A stretch of 64,000 bases of DNA from Batillaria attramentaria (taxonomy: Eukaryota; Mollusca; Gastropoda; Batillariidae): assembly GCA_018292915.2 (NCBI GenBank), contig JACVVK020000038.1, positions 300,001 through 364,000 of the forward strand, read 5' to 3'. Both the position numbers and the translations under genes were made by a program. The number at the start of each line of letters is the position of its first letter. The stretch's first letter is position 1. This document shows, one piece after another, positions 48,477-60,210 of the stretch. The notes beneath the pieces are model-generated. The model made no database searches. It worked only from the letters and a program-made list of their open reading frames with translations, and was not told where the DNA came from.

Positions 48477-50850
48477 CTGCTCTGTCCACAAGGTGCGGTT
48501 ACCAGATGTGGAGTTCTTTGTTAACCTGGGTGACTGGCCCTTGGAGCAGCAAAAGCCAGAAGATGGCGCTATTCCCATCGTGTCTTGGTGTGGGTCAGAC
48601 TCCACACTAGACATCATCATTCCAACATACGACATCACTGAGGCCACACTGGAAATGCTTGGCAGGTTTGTGCTGTGCACTTTTCACATCAGTCAGTGCA
48701 TGGAACACGCTTCTGGTAAACCCAGACTGCAATCTTGCAGGGAGCAAATAAACAAAACAAACCTGTAGTGTCTGTCAAACGTGAGCACAAACAAAAAATC
48801 AGCAAGTGATCCTGCGGCTCTGTGGTAGATTTACAATTGGCGTTGCTGCTTTAGTGACAACTCGCAGCTATGTGGTGGATTACGTTCCTTGTGTCAAGAA
48901 TCCCTTCACAAAAACATCCATTTATGTAGTACCATTCAGGGACGTTCATGTTTCTTTCTTTTTATGCAGGGTGACTCTGGACATTTTCTCTGTACAAGCC
49001 AACACTGGTCCGAAGTGGCCAGACAAGTCGCAGGTTGCGTTCTGGCGAGGTCGTGACAGCCGACAGGAGAGACTGCAGTTAGCGGAGCTCAGCCAGAAAC
49101 ACCCTGATATGATCGACGCTGCTCTCACAAACATGTTCTTCTTTCCCAAGAACGAGGAGAAATATGGCCCCAATGTGAAACCCATCTCCTTTTTTGACTT
49201 TTTTAAGGTGCCCAATGTTCTGTTCATTCAAACATTGTCAGTACTTGGTCAGATAATTTCTGGATTTTTTTTTTAAATTCAGTTTTGTTGCTTCTTCAAT
49301 GGACAGGTATGTGATGGTAGAGCGCACAGATGTGCAGCAGAAGTGCAACAGTAAGCACTGGCAAATGACTCACTGCCTGTCTGTCCTCTGAGCAGGCTGA
49401 GCCTCTCAAAATGTCTATAATATTTCTAATGTCATTTGTAGAAATGGCCTCAGCGCCAATCATATCCATAAAAAGTACACCCTTTTCCATACGACAGTAA
49501 TTTGGAACCAGAAGTGGATCATTTTTAAATCCAATTATCATGCATACACCTACGTGTACACATGGCATGGTTGTTGTTTATTATTATTTGGATCAAACTA
49601 ACAAACACAAGCTAACCTTACGCTTACATGTTTGCAGAGTAAATACCAGATAAATGTGGATGGCACAGTGGCTGCGTATCGCTTGCCCTACCTTCTGGCT
49701 GGCGACTCTGTGGTGCTGAAGCAAGACTCAGAATATTATGAACATTTCTACAAGCGTCTCACACCATGGGAACACTACATTCCATTCAAGAGGGATCTGA
49801 GTGACCTGCTGGACAAGATACAGTGGGCCAGAGAACACGATGAGGAGGTGAGCGCAGCACTATCATGTAATTTTTGTATTTTGAAGTCATGACCAAATCA
49901 AGAGACATAAATGTGCAAGGTCACTGACCTTAGTAAACAAGTGCTGTGCAGACTTTCCTTTGTTTCAAGCAGGGCTTCGTCTGGAGCCTTGTCAGTGTGG
50001 GGTATTAGGCATGCTTGGATGTATCATGGCTTGACCCCATTACATTGCCAAAAGTCCCTTTTACACAACATGCTGTTGAGGTTGCGCAGTCTTGAAAACA
50101 CTCTCACTTGACTTTCCTGCAACGACTCTCTGAAACTGGAAATCACCAGCTGTCCTTTGTGTCCAGTGAAATATTTAAATTGCTTGGTAGAATTTTTTTT
50201 TTTTTTTTAAATGTGATTGCAGCTTTAATGTGTTGGTATAAACTGTTTTTCAGGCCCAGAAAATTTCCAAGAACGCCCAAGAGTTCGTGCGAGAGAACCT
50301 TCACCCAGCAGAGATTTTATGCTACCACGTCAAAGTCTTTGAGGTGAGCAGAGCTGCAGGGAAAAAACAGCACAGCTTCCAAACCATTTATTAATCACCT
50401 TACACGCCTCTAGGCACAATCCTCTCTCTCGTTTGTATCACTAAGCACACCTACTGGCATAGTCTGCATACTGGGTTTACCCGCTGCCATAGCCTGCACA
50501 CCAGTTTGCACAACCTGTATACCCATTTAGCATTAGTGTAACTTCTGCACCAGTTACGTCAGTTTGCATACCTGTTAGTGCAGTCTGCAGACCGGTTTGT
50601 GTAAGTTAGTATACACCCAGTACCAGCCTGCACACCACTGTATCATAGTGCACACTCACTAGCATAGTCTGCTTACCCGTTTAGCATTAGTCAGGGCTCC
50701 CTAAAAGCCACAGACCTAAAGGGTCCACTGACCCCCAGTTCAAAATTATAGGGGGTCTTTGTACCTCCACTTTCAATTTGTAAAGGGTCAGAATCATTTC
50801 TCAAGTTTTTAGTGCATGGAATTATGAATTCAGTAAATACTGCTGAACAG

Positions 50851-50920
<70 letters not shown>

Positions 50921-53731
50921 AAAACTGAATTTTATCAACTTCAAATCATATAATTAAATGAAGTGGGTATAATTCAGTTTTGAAAGTTGGAAACTCCGAC
51001 TTTTTGCCGCTGCTCTCTGCCGGCTCTGATGCGACGTCTGAATCGTAGCTATGCGACGCCGAAGTGCACCCGCTGCCGGGCGAGGGCTCGAGCCCCTCCA
51101 CAACTTTTCCACTGACGAAAAAGTCCATAGTCTTTTGAACTTTAACTTTTTTCGGTGGCATGATTCGTCACAGAGAAAGCGAATCCGATCGGTAACAAGA
51201 GCACTGACTCTAAAATCTTTCGTCCATAGTTTCGAGCGCAGAAGCGGAAAAAGATGGGGCACGTTCACTACGCGAGAGTGGCTGTAGTAGCCGCCGATCT
51301 GCAGCAGTAGACAGTTAACGCCTGCGAGCGTTAAACAGAACCAAAAACAGAACCGAACTGAACGCGGCCAAGGCAAGGGAGAACACTCACTCGATCACAA
51401 GCCTATAGGCGTACGCACGATAGTGCAGAGGTAGTGCGTCAAGCTAAGCACAGATCGCGTTCATAATGCTTCAACGTACCCCCTCGAATTTTTTTTAGTA
51501 CGTAAATTTTTACTTCAGTGCGTAAATTACGCACAGACGCACAGTTTAGGGAGCCCTGATTAGTGTAACTTCTGCACCAGTTACGTCAGTTTGCATACCT
51601 GTTAGTGCAGTCTGCAGACCGGTTTGTGTAAGTTAGTATACACCCAGTACCAGCCTGCACACCACTGTATCATAGTGTGCTCTCACTAACATAGTCTGCA
51701 TACTAGTTTTCATCACAATACATGTACACCCCTTAGTGTCATCAGCACTGCACACCCATTGTTACAGTCTGCACACCTATTACGGCTGATAGCACAACAG
51801 GTTTATCAGCATGTGCATTCATTCACAAAACTCGGACCACTTGTTCTGCATAATTCTTTACCATCTTAAATAATAATAATCAGTATTGTATAGGCGCTTT
51901 ACCCAATTTCATGAATCGGCTCAAAGCACCGCGAACTGAACCCAACACGCACGCTCACGTGAATTACACGCATTCTCTCACACACTGGATGTAAACACAT
52001 TACAATCAGGTGACGCAAAGGGTGAGCTGAGCTATTTAAATTTCGGAATTTAGAATTGCATTTATTTTTAAAATTTGGTGGGCTGAACAATTCCAAAGCA
52101 GAGGGGGAGCAAGCCGGAGTACCCGGAGAGAACCCCCGATGATCGGCCCGAATGAACGGTGCCACATACAAGAAGGAAAAATTCTTGCCCCGAGTGGGAC
52201 TCGAACCCCTGGCCTCTCGCATTGGTGACAAGTCTCTTGACCACTAGTCCACCGACCGCCCCATCTTACCATCTTCATACCTCTAAAAACAGTTGTGCTA
52301 TTCTAAATCACTGCAAAAACATGTGTATAGCTTGACATAAATTAACGATGCACCATCAAATTCTCTTGTTCATGATTTTCAGGAAATATCAAAGCGTTTG
52401 ACAAAGAAGCCAGTTGCGACAGAGGGATTTGAGCTCCTGGAACATCCCACTGATAAATTTGATTCAGTGTGCGAGTGCAAAAGATTGAAAAAGGTGAGTC
52501 TGTCTTAATATACTGACTGTGCCATTACTGCTTTTGCGTCGGTGAACACATTTCACCAATCAGATTTCTCCTGCAGTGCTGGAACATGCAACCAGCGACC
52601 ATAGTATGTGTTTTCAGGAATCCGTGCGCTCCATGGAAAGGGAGAGCACCAGTATCGTAATAATCATGAGAGTTGTTGTGCACATGTGACTGCTTAAAAT
52701 TACAGTGTGCAAAAGAATCAATCTTTGCAGCTAATAGCAGTTTTGGATTTAAAAAAAAGGAAATTATTTTTTGTCCATGATGAAAATTTCAGGATCTGCT
52801 CAGGACAATTTGATGCAAACCATGTATCCCATAAGCTATTGCAAACTTCTGAATGAGATTTAAATTTTGTTCCATGTTCTCTGTTCCTGTCTCTTACCAT
52901 TCCTGGAATACACGCACACCCATATCTCAAGTCATTTTCACTACATCTTCAGGTCAGATTGCCACAGCTGTGTCGCCAATAGTGTGTATATATATTCTTT
53001 CGTGAGCGCAGCTATAAGCAGCACTTGTTCATGTCGATGCCTGCATATATGCAACCTGTAATGCAATGTCAATCCTCCACAACTTTGCCTGAGTTTAGAT
53101 CTCCCTTGTTGTGTGTTTTGCGATCACTTTTTGTAAAGACACTTTCATATATATGTATAAAAGAGAAAAAGTTGATCCTGGTCTAGTCACCTAATTCATT
53201 TCATGACAGTGGGGCTTCTCAGTTTTTCTGTTTCGTCTCAGCATAAGTGAAATTTTCGGTAACAACACAAGCTGTAATGTGTAAGAATTTGCCTAAAGTA
53301 CATTTATGGAAAGCCTCAAGTGACAATGAGGTGAGTGACTTTTTAGGGCTTAACGCCCTGCAAGCCACAAAGACTAATTCGCGGCGGAGGCAATGAGGTA
53401 ATAGGTAACGCGCTCAGTAATTGATGTCAACTCTTAAAACTTTAAGAAACAGTGACATCAGTGAACGATGTCAAAGTATTATTATGGCATGAATACATTC
53501 TGTGGAAAGGATTTGTAAGATTTACAACAACAACAAAACGTAAATCTGAAGTTTGGCTTGTTTTACTTACGCCAAGAAGAAACGGAGAAACTGAGAGCCC
53601 CAACTGTCATGAAATATATTAGGTCACTAGGTCAGTGTCAACTTTTTCTCTTTGATAGGTATACGTAAGTGGCTCCACAAAAAATACCACCAAAAAATCG
53701 TTTGTGGCTGAATTACCAAATGAACTATACA

Positions 53732-53801
<70 letters not shown>

Positions 53802-53874
53802 GTGTGTGTGATGAATTTGGGTGGGGTTTTTTTTTTTTTTCCAGACTGCTGGCAAGAAGAGGGATGAACTCTAG
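43387..53874 (+). CDS. Protein O-glucosyltransferase 2/3-like (KDELC family), complete, 10 exons
   Basis: Exons: 43387-43592, 43946-44151, 44592-44803, 48011-48088, 48493-48665, 48970-49207, 49638-49847, 50254-50343, 52383-52493, 53845-53874; phases join to 1554 nt, 517 aa (human POGLUT2/3 are about 500-507 aa). All introns are GT-AG except the third (GC-AG, AAG|GCAAGC). Residues about 13-31 form a signal peptide. A filamin-type repeat follows (about 38-137, with [13 protein letters not shown] and [11 protein letters not shown]). The CAP10/GT90 catalytic domain (about 200-455) contains VNLGDWP, where Asp248 aligns with the catalytic Asp of Rumi/POGLUT1, plus [28 protein letters not shown] and YYEHFY. 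The C-terminus is RDEL, an ER-retrieval signal. POGLUT2/3 transfer glucose from UDP-glucose to serine in EGF-like repeats (Notch, fibrillins) in the ER; inferred here from family. A second in-frame ATG at 43408 is a possible alternative start. The single gene cannot be assigned to POGLUT2 versus POGLUT3. Confidence 0.95.
45490..45728 (-). mobile_element. SINE family C
   Basis: Minus strand: GGCCCCCGTAGTGTAGTGGT then TAGCACTTCGGATC (A-box), GGTTCGAATCCCAGCC (B-box), GAGGCAAGCGGGATTTTTCA, and a body matching 11110-11340. Confidence 0.85.
45960..46142. repeat. Degenerate GTT/ATT/ATC trinucleotide tract
   Basis: Imperfect triplets dominate for about 180 bp and resume after the SINE at 46546-46600. 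The open valine/isoleucine-rich frame here is an artefact. Confidence 0.7.
46143..46545 (+). mobile_element. SINE family B, full length
   Basis: GGGGCGGTCAGTGGTCTAGT head, GGGGTTCGAGTCCCACTCGG B-box, the body shared with 36541-36945, the GTAAAGCGCCTATACAATTC end and the (ATT)n tail. Inserted into a trinucleotide-rich tract in POGLUT intron 3, sense orientation. Confidence 0.92.
46646..46704. repeat. (CTGT)n/(TG)n microsatellite
   Basis: Four CTGT units followed by about 19 TG units, directly before the half-site array. Confidence 0.95.
46708..47709. repeat. Seven-unit tandem array with paired TCAAGGTCA half-sites
   Basis: Diverged units of about 134-147 bp start near 46708, 46856, 47003, 47149, 47294, 47428 and 47563. 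Units 1, 3 and 5 share TTTTCTCAGAAA and CCAAACTTGGC-type blocks; units 2 and 4 share TTTCGGAATCTA-type and TTTGCATGATGATAGA blocks, giving a two-unit higher-order pattern. Most units carry TGACCTTGA followed within a few bases by TCAAGGTCA or TCAAGGCCA, an inverted pair of the extended half-site recognised by NR5A/ERR-type nuclear receptors. Regulatory function is inference. Confidence 0.85.
48424..48476. repeat. (TG)n microsatellite
   Basis: About 25 TG units, ending roughly 17 bp before exon 5 of the POGLUT-like gene, within its acceptor region; length changes could affect splicing. Confidence 0.95.
50531..51690. repeat. Tandem duplication of about 155 bp split by a transposon
   Basis: ATTAGTGTAACTTCTGCACC through ACCACTGTATCATAGTG occurs at 50532-50650 and again from 51559 to about 51678, almost unchanged. 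The element 50692-51558 sits exactly at the joint. Confidence 0.9.
50692..51558 (-). mobile_element. hAT-like DNA transposon, deletion derivative
   Basis: Termini CAGGGCTCCCTAAA and TTTAGGGAGCCCTG are perfect inverted repeats. ATTAGT flanks both ends (50686-50691, 51559-51564), an apparent 6-bp target duplication. A minus-strand frame (51161-50946) begins [20 protein letters not shown], resembling the N-terminus of a transposase-like protein, but it stops after about 70 codons and the rest is missing. The CAGGG terminus suggests the hAT superfamily, although most hAT elements make 8-bp duplications. Lies in POGLUT intron 8. An internal (TG)n run occupies about 50851-50920. Confidence 0.75.
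51875..52262 (-). mobile_element. SINE family B, full length
   Basis: Minus-strand copy from the GGGGCGGTCGGTGGACTAGT head through GGGGTTCGAGTCCCACTCGG and the shared body to GGGTAAAGCGCCTATACAAT and the (ATT)n tail. In POGLUT intron 8, antisense. Confidence 0.92.
53333..53392 (-). mobile_element. Retroposon tail with (ACTC)-type end
   Basis: Inverse of the 25853-25915 sequence: TTGCCTCCGCCGCGAATTAG, TCTTTGTGGCTTGCAGGGCG, TTAAGCCCTAAAAAGTCACT. In POGLUT intron 9. Confidence 0.6.
53734..53796. repeat. (TG)n microsatellite before the POGLUT terminal exon
   Basis: About 31 TG units about 50 bp before the last exon; the orphan exon at 41981 has the same neighbour. Confidence 0.95.
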
Positions 53875-55570
53875 CAGAGCCATTGTGAGATGGGAATCAT
53901 GTAACATGTTCGCTAACAAGAGCAACGACGAACAGCAATTGACAGCAACTTACATATCACACAGAATTTGTGTGCTTTTTATTCAGACTTTTTGTCCACC
54001 CTAAATCCCCCCTTTTGGTTGTTGCTGTTGTTTTTATTTTAAACACAATGGTCACAGAGAACACATTTTTTTTAAACTAAAATTTTGTGTAAGAAAATCT
54101 AGAATATACCTGGATTTTGTTTGTTTGTTTGTTGTTTTTTGTGTTGTTGTTGTTGGTTTTGTCTTATTACAAGTATGGTACCAGGAATTTTCTGGTTTTA
54201 CTATGATAAATCATGTAAATATTTAGTCCCATTGTTTTTGCCAGTTGTCAAGTTGACAGTATGCATATCGGTCCCAGGCTTTTTGCACCTTTCAGAATTC
54301 ATAAGTTTTTGTTTGTTTGCAGGGTTTTTTTTTCTTTTTTTTCTGGATGACAAATAGTGAGCAAGGTGCTATGTTAAAATACAGTGCACAGGTATTGGCT
54401 TTAATTCTGAATCTCGCTATTCAAGTTTTTCTTAGTGTTCCACTTTTTCCCTTTGGAGCTGTGTGAGAAACTCACATTTTTCTGTTGAGCTTATGACATA
54501 GGCTGATTTCCTGATAGGTTCACGCACTCCTACCACATGTAGAACACAATCTGCACAATGCTGATTTCCTGATAGGTTCACGCACTCCTACCACATGTAG
54601 AACACAATCTGCACAATGCTGATTTCCTGATAGGTTCACGCACTCCTACCACATGTAGAACACAATCTGCACAATGCTGATTTCCTGATAGGTTCACGCA
54701 CTCCTACCACATGTAGAACACAATCTGCACAATGCTGATTTCCTGATAGGTTCACGCACTCCTACCACATGTAGAACACAATCTGCACAATGCTGATTTC
54801 CTGATAGGTTCACGCACTCCTACCACATGTAGAACACAATCTGCACAATGCTGATTTCCTGATAGGTTCACGCACTCCTACCACATGTAGAACACAATCT
54901 GCACAATGCTGATTTCCAGTGATACTGCTTTTATTGCAACTGTTTTGCTTAGCACAGGTTGCTGGTTTGTTGGGGTTATCATAATTGTAACTCTCACAGA
55001 CCTTATGGTTTTATATCTTTATTTGTATCTGTATTTGGTAGATCCATCAGACAGGATCTTTGGTTACCCTGTCACGTTAACTTCATATTCAATGTATGAA
55101 TACATGCATTACTTTAACATAAATTTATATTTAATACTTTATAGCACAGTGTCATTGTTAGCACACTTTACCAGTGTACCGTACACAAAACATACTGAAG
55201 TGTGTATGTACCAGTATTTTCATGCTGCCTGCTGCCATTAGTTTTGCATTGAGGGGCAGTGACAAAGTATTACATGTATTTACAAATCACATTTTACTTT
55301 TTATGTGGCAAGGGACTTCAGTATTGGGTGTGCGTATAAACCCTAGTTTTTCTAAGCTAAAATTCTGCACTTAAACATACTCTTGCATACATATGACTAT
55401 GATTCTGTGTGGCAGTTATCCCCGCTGCTGCTGGTTGCTTTCTGAATAAGCAAGCAGTGTTTAGTCATCAGTTTTCTGATCGACACACAGCCTTAGGTAC
55501 TTTAACCTTCAGCGTACGTTGCTTAAAAACTTGCTCGCCGTACATCGTGGGTGCGACCATACCCATGCTT
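53875..55570 (+). other. POGLUT-like 3' UTR and flanking DNA
   Basis: T-rich non-coding sequence. No AATAAA was found close to the stop, so the transcript end is undefined. The stretch contains the 58-bp minisatellite and no recognised coding sequence. Confidence 0.45.
54502..54917. repeat. 58-bp minisatellite, 7 identical copies
   Basis: Unit starts GCTGATTTCCTGATAGGTTC and ends with CACAATCTGCACAAT. Seven complete copies show no visible difference and a partial eighth ends at 54917. Confidence 0.97.
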
Positions 55571-55577
55571 TTAAAGT

Positions 55578-55757
55578 GGGGTGGGTGGGTGTTTGGGAGT
55601 TTAACATCCTTTTCCACCACATACAGGTGATATCAAAGATGGGGCAACGATGAAAAAGCCAGTACAAATACATGTATTTGGCCCCAGCGGGTATACGAAC
55701 TCATGACCCGAGCATTAGAAGTCCAACGCTCTACCATTCGGCCACTCTGGCTCCCCT
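55578..55757 (-). mobile_element. SINE family A, full length with target duplication
   Basis: Minus-strand copy with head GGGGAGCCAGAGTGGCCGAA, GGTCATGAGTTCGTATACCC, core and GGTGGAAAAGGATGTTAAAC tail. TTTTAAAGTGGG flanks both sides, a 12-bp target duplication. Confidence 0.9.
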
Positions 55758-56129
55758 TTTAAAGTGGGAAATAGTATGATAACCCTTTATGTACATCATG
55801 GGTTCAAACTCACCCACACTTACGGGGAGGAACTAAAGTGAATTAAATCAAACTTGCTTACACGCACACGAATGTGATGGTCTGTATAGGGTGGTTGTAT
55901 ACAAAAAAGCAATACAACACGTAAAATGTTCGGTAAAACATTTTTCATTTATTTTGCCAGGACTGATCTCATCATCATAGCAGCCTGCCATTTCAATAAT
56001 TATTATGCGCAGTTTCAACCTGTGGTGACATTCGTTTGGTCACACAGACATCTGTTGGTATTTCTGATAGTTTCTTCCTTTCTTGTGCATTTTCTTCACG
56101 GTTTCACTTGCGTAACCCAACTTTACTAT

Positions 56130-56520
56130 TGAAGTTCCTTCTTTAAAAGTATGGATGGTTTTGCACAAACAGCATACAGGGAGGGTTATCAATAATTTTC
56201 CCCTTCTTTAAAAGTATGGATGGGTTTGCATGATGTTTGGGGAAGGTTATCAATGTTTTTTCCCCCACTTTAAAAGTATTGGTGGTTTTGCACCCACAAT
56301 GTTCCTTCTTTGAAAACAGGGTGGGTTTGTACCCACCATGTACGGGGAGCGAGACACAATGCACCTGTTGTTATTTGCTTGTTTTTTTACAATCAAAATC
56401 ACACAAGATTTGGTGTGCATTTCACCATTACCCTTATGGCAAAGTCATTAAGTTTCATGGATCTAGCATGAAAATTGACTGAGCTACAAACGTTTCAATG
56501 AAAGTGTGGGTGGAATTACA
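56130..56520 (-). repeat. Repeat family R with short tandem units
   Basis: Four imperfect units of about 55-65 bp share a CTTTAAAAGTATGGATGG-like block, a GTTTGCACCCAC-like block and a GGGGAAGGTTATCAAT-like block, followed by TTTACAATCAAAATCACACA. Related blocks occur at 25181, 57845, 61180 and 61850. Confidence 0.6.
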
Positions 56521-56559
56521 CCTATGACCGACAACAAAGATCAACAATGGACCAAGTCT

Positions 56560-57190
56560 ACCTCTTTATAAGCAGTTCTGGCCAAGCTGCCGTTTGAACC
56601 ATATTGCAAATACATGTACATGATTGTACAGGCCACTTTTAAGAATGTGCTGTGACAGGTCTTCTTTCTCCTTGATACTTGATGGAGTACTCCATACTTA
56701 CCATCTTCAAGGACTTTGAGAGCCTGAGTTTGTTGTCCACGAGCAAAAGAATAACACCTTCAGTGGTTCTTACTGTCAGATAATTAGACCAACAGCCCCT
56801 TCTGCTTGCTTGCCCTACTGAAAAGCCACTCTGTAACTAGTGTAAGCGTGTGATTATTGTTTTGTCAGTTATGGAATCATCATGAAGTACTAGGTTGTTC
56901 TTCAGTTCAGCTCAAAAATACTTTGTCCATTTTAAAATATAACATTTTCAAACAGAAAATTATCTTCAGGCCCATCTCCTCCATCCCCCCCCCCCCCCTT
57001 TTTTTGTGATTGTTGCCCTGTGCATGCTGCTCAGTGTGTAAGCTGTGTTTTTACTGATGTATACAGCTTTTGTTTGTTTTCGACGCATAATATGAAGAAG
57101 ATATAAACAAGCATCTGATTTTGTTTGATTAACTGTATTTGCATTTATAATTTACTTGTTAATTAAAGCACATATAAACAGCCCAAATCT
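56560..57190. repeat. Segmental duplication, copy 1
   Basis: Matches 57700-57777 and 57978-58345: GGCCAAGCTGCC, TACATGATTGTACAG, AAGAATGTGCT, CAGTGGTTCT and AGCACATATAAACAGCC occur in the same order. Confidence 0.7.
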
Positions 57191-57262
57191 CTCTGGCACA
57201 TTTGATTTCTTTTGGTTGTGGTGGTGTACTTTTGATTTATCTCCAAGAACAATCTCTCTCTC

Positions 57263-57268
57263 TCTCTG

Positions 57269-57327
<59 letters not shown>
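57263..57327. repeat. (CT)n/(CA)n microsatellite
   Basis: A short CT run (57252-57276) and about 26 CA units between the two segmental duplication copies. Confidence 0.95.
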
Positions 57328-57329
<2 letters not shown>

Positions 57330-57699
57330 AAGTAACAAGTATGTTGCTGTTGACACCATTCTACACTGATACTGCTATCATATGTCTTATGCTAGCTGCT
57401 TGAATTATCCCCCCCTCCCCCTTCCCCCTCCAAGAAGCAGCCTTCTTGTGGCCATTCTATTTTACTGCTTAAACCGCATGACAAACATGCACAATGGTAA
57501 CCAACCACACAGAAACCATTTCTGAGGGAAATCATTTGAAGAAAACCTGCTAACAGCTAGCAGCAGTCGAACAGACCAATGATCAAGTACAAAGTCTTTT
57601 GACCATAGTCATACATGTACTATGGCAGTGGGGACTGCAATCCTGTTACGACTACATGTATGGCCTTGGTATTTCAAGACAGGACCTTGTCTACCTACT

Positions 57700-58345
57700 C
57701 ACAAGCAGTCAAGGCCAAGCTGCCATTTGAACCACAGTACAAATATATACATGATTGTACAGACCACTGCTAAAGGACGATTTATTTACCTGCTTAATTT
57801 TTGGTTATTCACCTGTTTAAACAATGTTTTTGTCATTTACCTGTATGGTTACAATCAAAATCACACAAGTTTCAGTGAGCACTTGCTCAACACTCTTCTT
57901 ATCACAGATCCAGAAAGAAAACTAAGCTATGGACATGTGTTTTGAGTGAAAGCGTGGGTGCAAACTCACAGTGCAGGTTAAGAATGTGCTCTGACAGTCT
58001 TTCTGCTTGATGCGTGTACTTCCCATCTTCATGGGCTATTTGAACCTTAGTTTGTGATCCACAAACAAAAGACTGAAACCATCAGTGGTTCTGTCAGGTA
58101 ATCAGACTGAGACAGCTCCTACTGCTTGCCTGCACTACTGAAATTCCGCTCCTATGCACGTGATGCTTGTTGTGTTTGTAAGTTGTTTTTGCCAATGCCA
58201 GCAGAGTTTATGCTGAAAGATATTGTTTTCTACACGTTGTTGAAGAAACTATGTACATGAATCCCTGTTTCTTTGAGTAACTAAATTAAATTTGCATATA
58301 TACATGTATATCCTTACTTGTTGATTACAGCACATATAAACAGCC
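57700..58345. repeat. Segmental duplication, copy 2 (interrupted)
   Basis: Collinear with 56560-57190 but interrupted at about 57778-57977 by sequence that includes a family R block (TTACAATCAAAATCACACAA) found before copy 1. Confidence 0.7.
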
Positions 58346-58515
58346 ATTTTTGCCAATGCCAGCAGAGTTTATGCTGAAAGATATTGCTTAAGTTTGTTTT
58401 CTACACGTAGTTGAAGAAACTATGCACATAAATCCCTGTTTCTTTGAGCAACTATTAAATTTGCATATATACATGTATATCCTTACTTGTTGATTACAGC
58501 ACACATAAACAGCCA
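58187..58515. repeat. About 160-bp tandem duplication
   Basis: TTTTGCCAATGCCAGCAGAG through TTGATTACAGCACATATAAA is repeated immediately, with small differences (GTTGTTGAAG/GTAGTTGAAG, TATGTACAT/TATGCACAT). Confidence 0.9.
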
Positions 58516-58657
58516 GACTATCTTTCTTCCACTTAGGATTCCTGTTTATGTAACTATAGCAGAGTAGGTGGTTGTGGTGGTAACGCACTGATTTATCATA
58601 ACAAATAATCTCACACACACGCACGCAAGGTAATACACAGTAAAATCTTGATCAATT

Positions 58658-58679
58658 TTTATTAAACATATGGTTTATT
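58658..58679 (-). terminator. Candidate poly(A) signals for the SOCS-like gene
   Basis: Two AATAAA hexamers on the minus strand (58674-58679 and 58658-58663). If used, the 3' UTR would be about 5 kb. Inference only. Confidence 0.3.
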
Positions 58680-60147
58680 ATGGTTAGCCTTTCTCGCTGC
58701 CTCATCCATTTCAAACTCTCTCAAAAGACATACGGTATACAAATCCTCACACGACAATGCAAAACAAAGTGTTTGAATTTATTACCACAACAGAAGGGCT
58801 GAGGGAATCGAGTCACCAGACTGCAACTTAACGGCAGCTTCATCAAGCCATGCACAACAGCACAGTTTGTAACCTTTTCCAGTGAACAAAGTAGCATATA
58901 AACCCTGGCTTGTATGTCTGTTACTTCTCTAGTATTTGCGAACACCAAACATCCCCTAGCTTGCATCCCTCAATGTTAAATTTCAATTAATAGACCAATG
59001 AAGGCACTCCTGACGCTGTCAAACAGTCCGTGTATGTAGCAGGTACAAAAGTTCTGTGCTAGGCTCTGAGCAATGAGACATCAAAAAGAGAGAGACAATG
59101 ACTTTGTGGTGATGATGATACAACTGAAACGTGACAAGATCATTTTTTTCTGTGCAGATTTCCACCGCTGTAAAGGTGCATGTACATTTATATGAATGTA
59201 CATAAAAAGTTCCCGTTGCCAAGGCACCCAAACTGGAAAATTGTCTTTTATGTGTATGCTTTCTGTTCTTTGCTCTGACATGAGGTATCGGTAACATTTT
59301 ATCATGTTCATGTACAAAGAACTGTAAACCACTGGCAACATTCCCTATTCGCGAGGATAAACAAAAGTAAGATTCCATCTAATTTAAGAACTTGTGAATG
59401 GAAAGTGCCTCAAATACCAGCCACTGATTCAACAAGATTAAACTGAACAATCACTTGTCTTTTGTTTTAATCAACATTCACTAAAAGTAAACAAAGCGTT
59501 ACTCAGTGACCTGCACACCGTACATTACACACTTCTACCAAAAGAAAATGTTCTGTCATGATGCCCTGCTCATGCAGATCAAAAACAACAAAAAGTTCCA
59601 TCAGTTTTGTCTAGTTTTGGGGTGACCAACCTTGCATGGTTTCTGCAGACAGTATATAAACCTGAAGCACGTGCCAGCAGAGACGGTGGCCTCTTGTGGA
59701 TTTGCATAAGGTCAAAATGATAAATGAAGTGATGTTTGCAATGACAAAATCAGTTCCTGAATTCATTTCTTCTGACCATGCAGACACAAACTGACAAAGA
59801 GGTTTTCCAAAATTATCACCACAGATGCAATGCAATCCCACATTTCCTGTCCGCTGGCAAAATGAAAAACAGAAAATATGGACACTGATGCTTTTACACT
59901 TTCACCAATCACAGTCATAAAAAGAGAAGGTTCTAAACTAGACTGAAGTTGGCTTGAGTAAAACCAGCATGAACTACATGTACTCAGTTCTCAAAATGCT
60001 TACACATGAACATTGTTACAATCTTAAATCTTTCACCTTGTTCTTTCCTCACTTGGCATCAGCAATTCTTAGGATATATATATTTGTAACACTTCACTGG
60101 CCAGTATGAACTAAAAAAACAAACCAAAAAAATAACTCTAGTGTAAA

Positions 60148-60151
<4 letters not shown>

Positions 60152-60203
<52 letters not shown>
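60152..60203. repeat. (CA)n microsatellite
   Basis: About 26 CA units. Confidence 0.95.

Positions 60204-60210
<7 letters not shown>

Noticed and set aside
54502..54917. CRISPR-like regular repeat
   Set aside because: Copies are contiguous with no variable spacers and the DNA is eukaryotic; it is a minisatellite.
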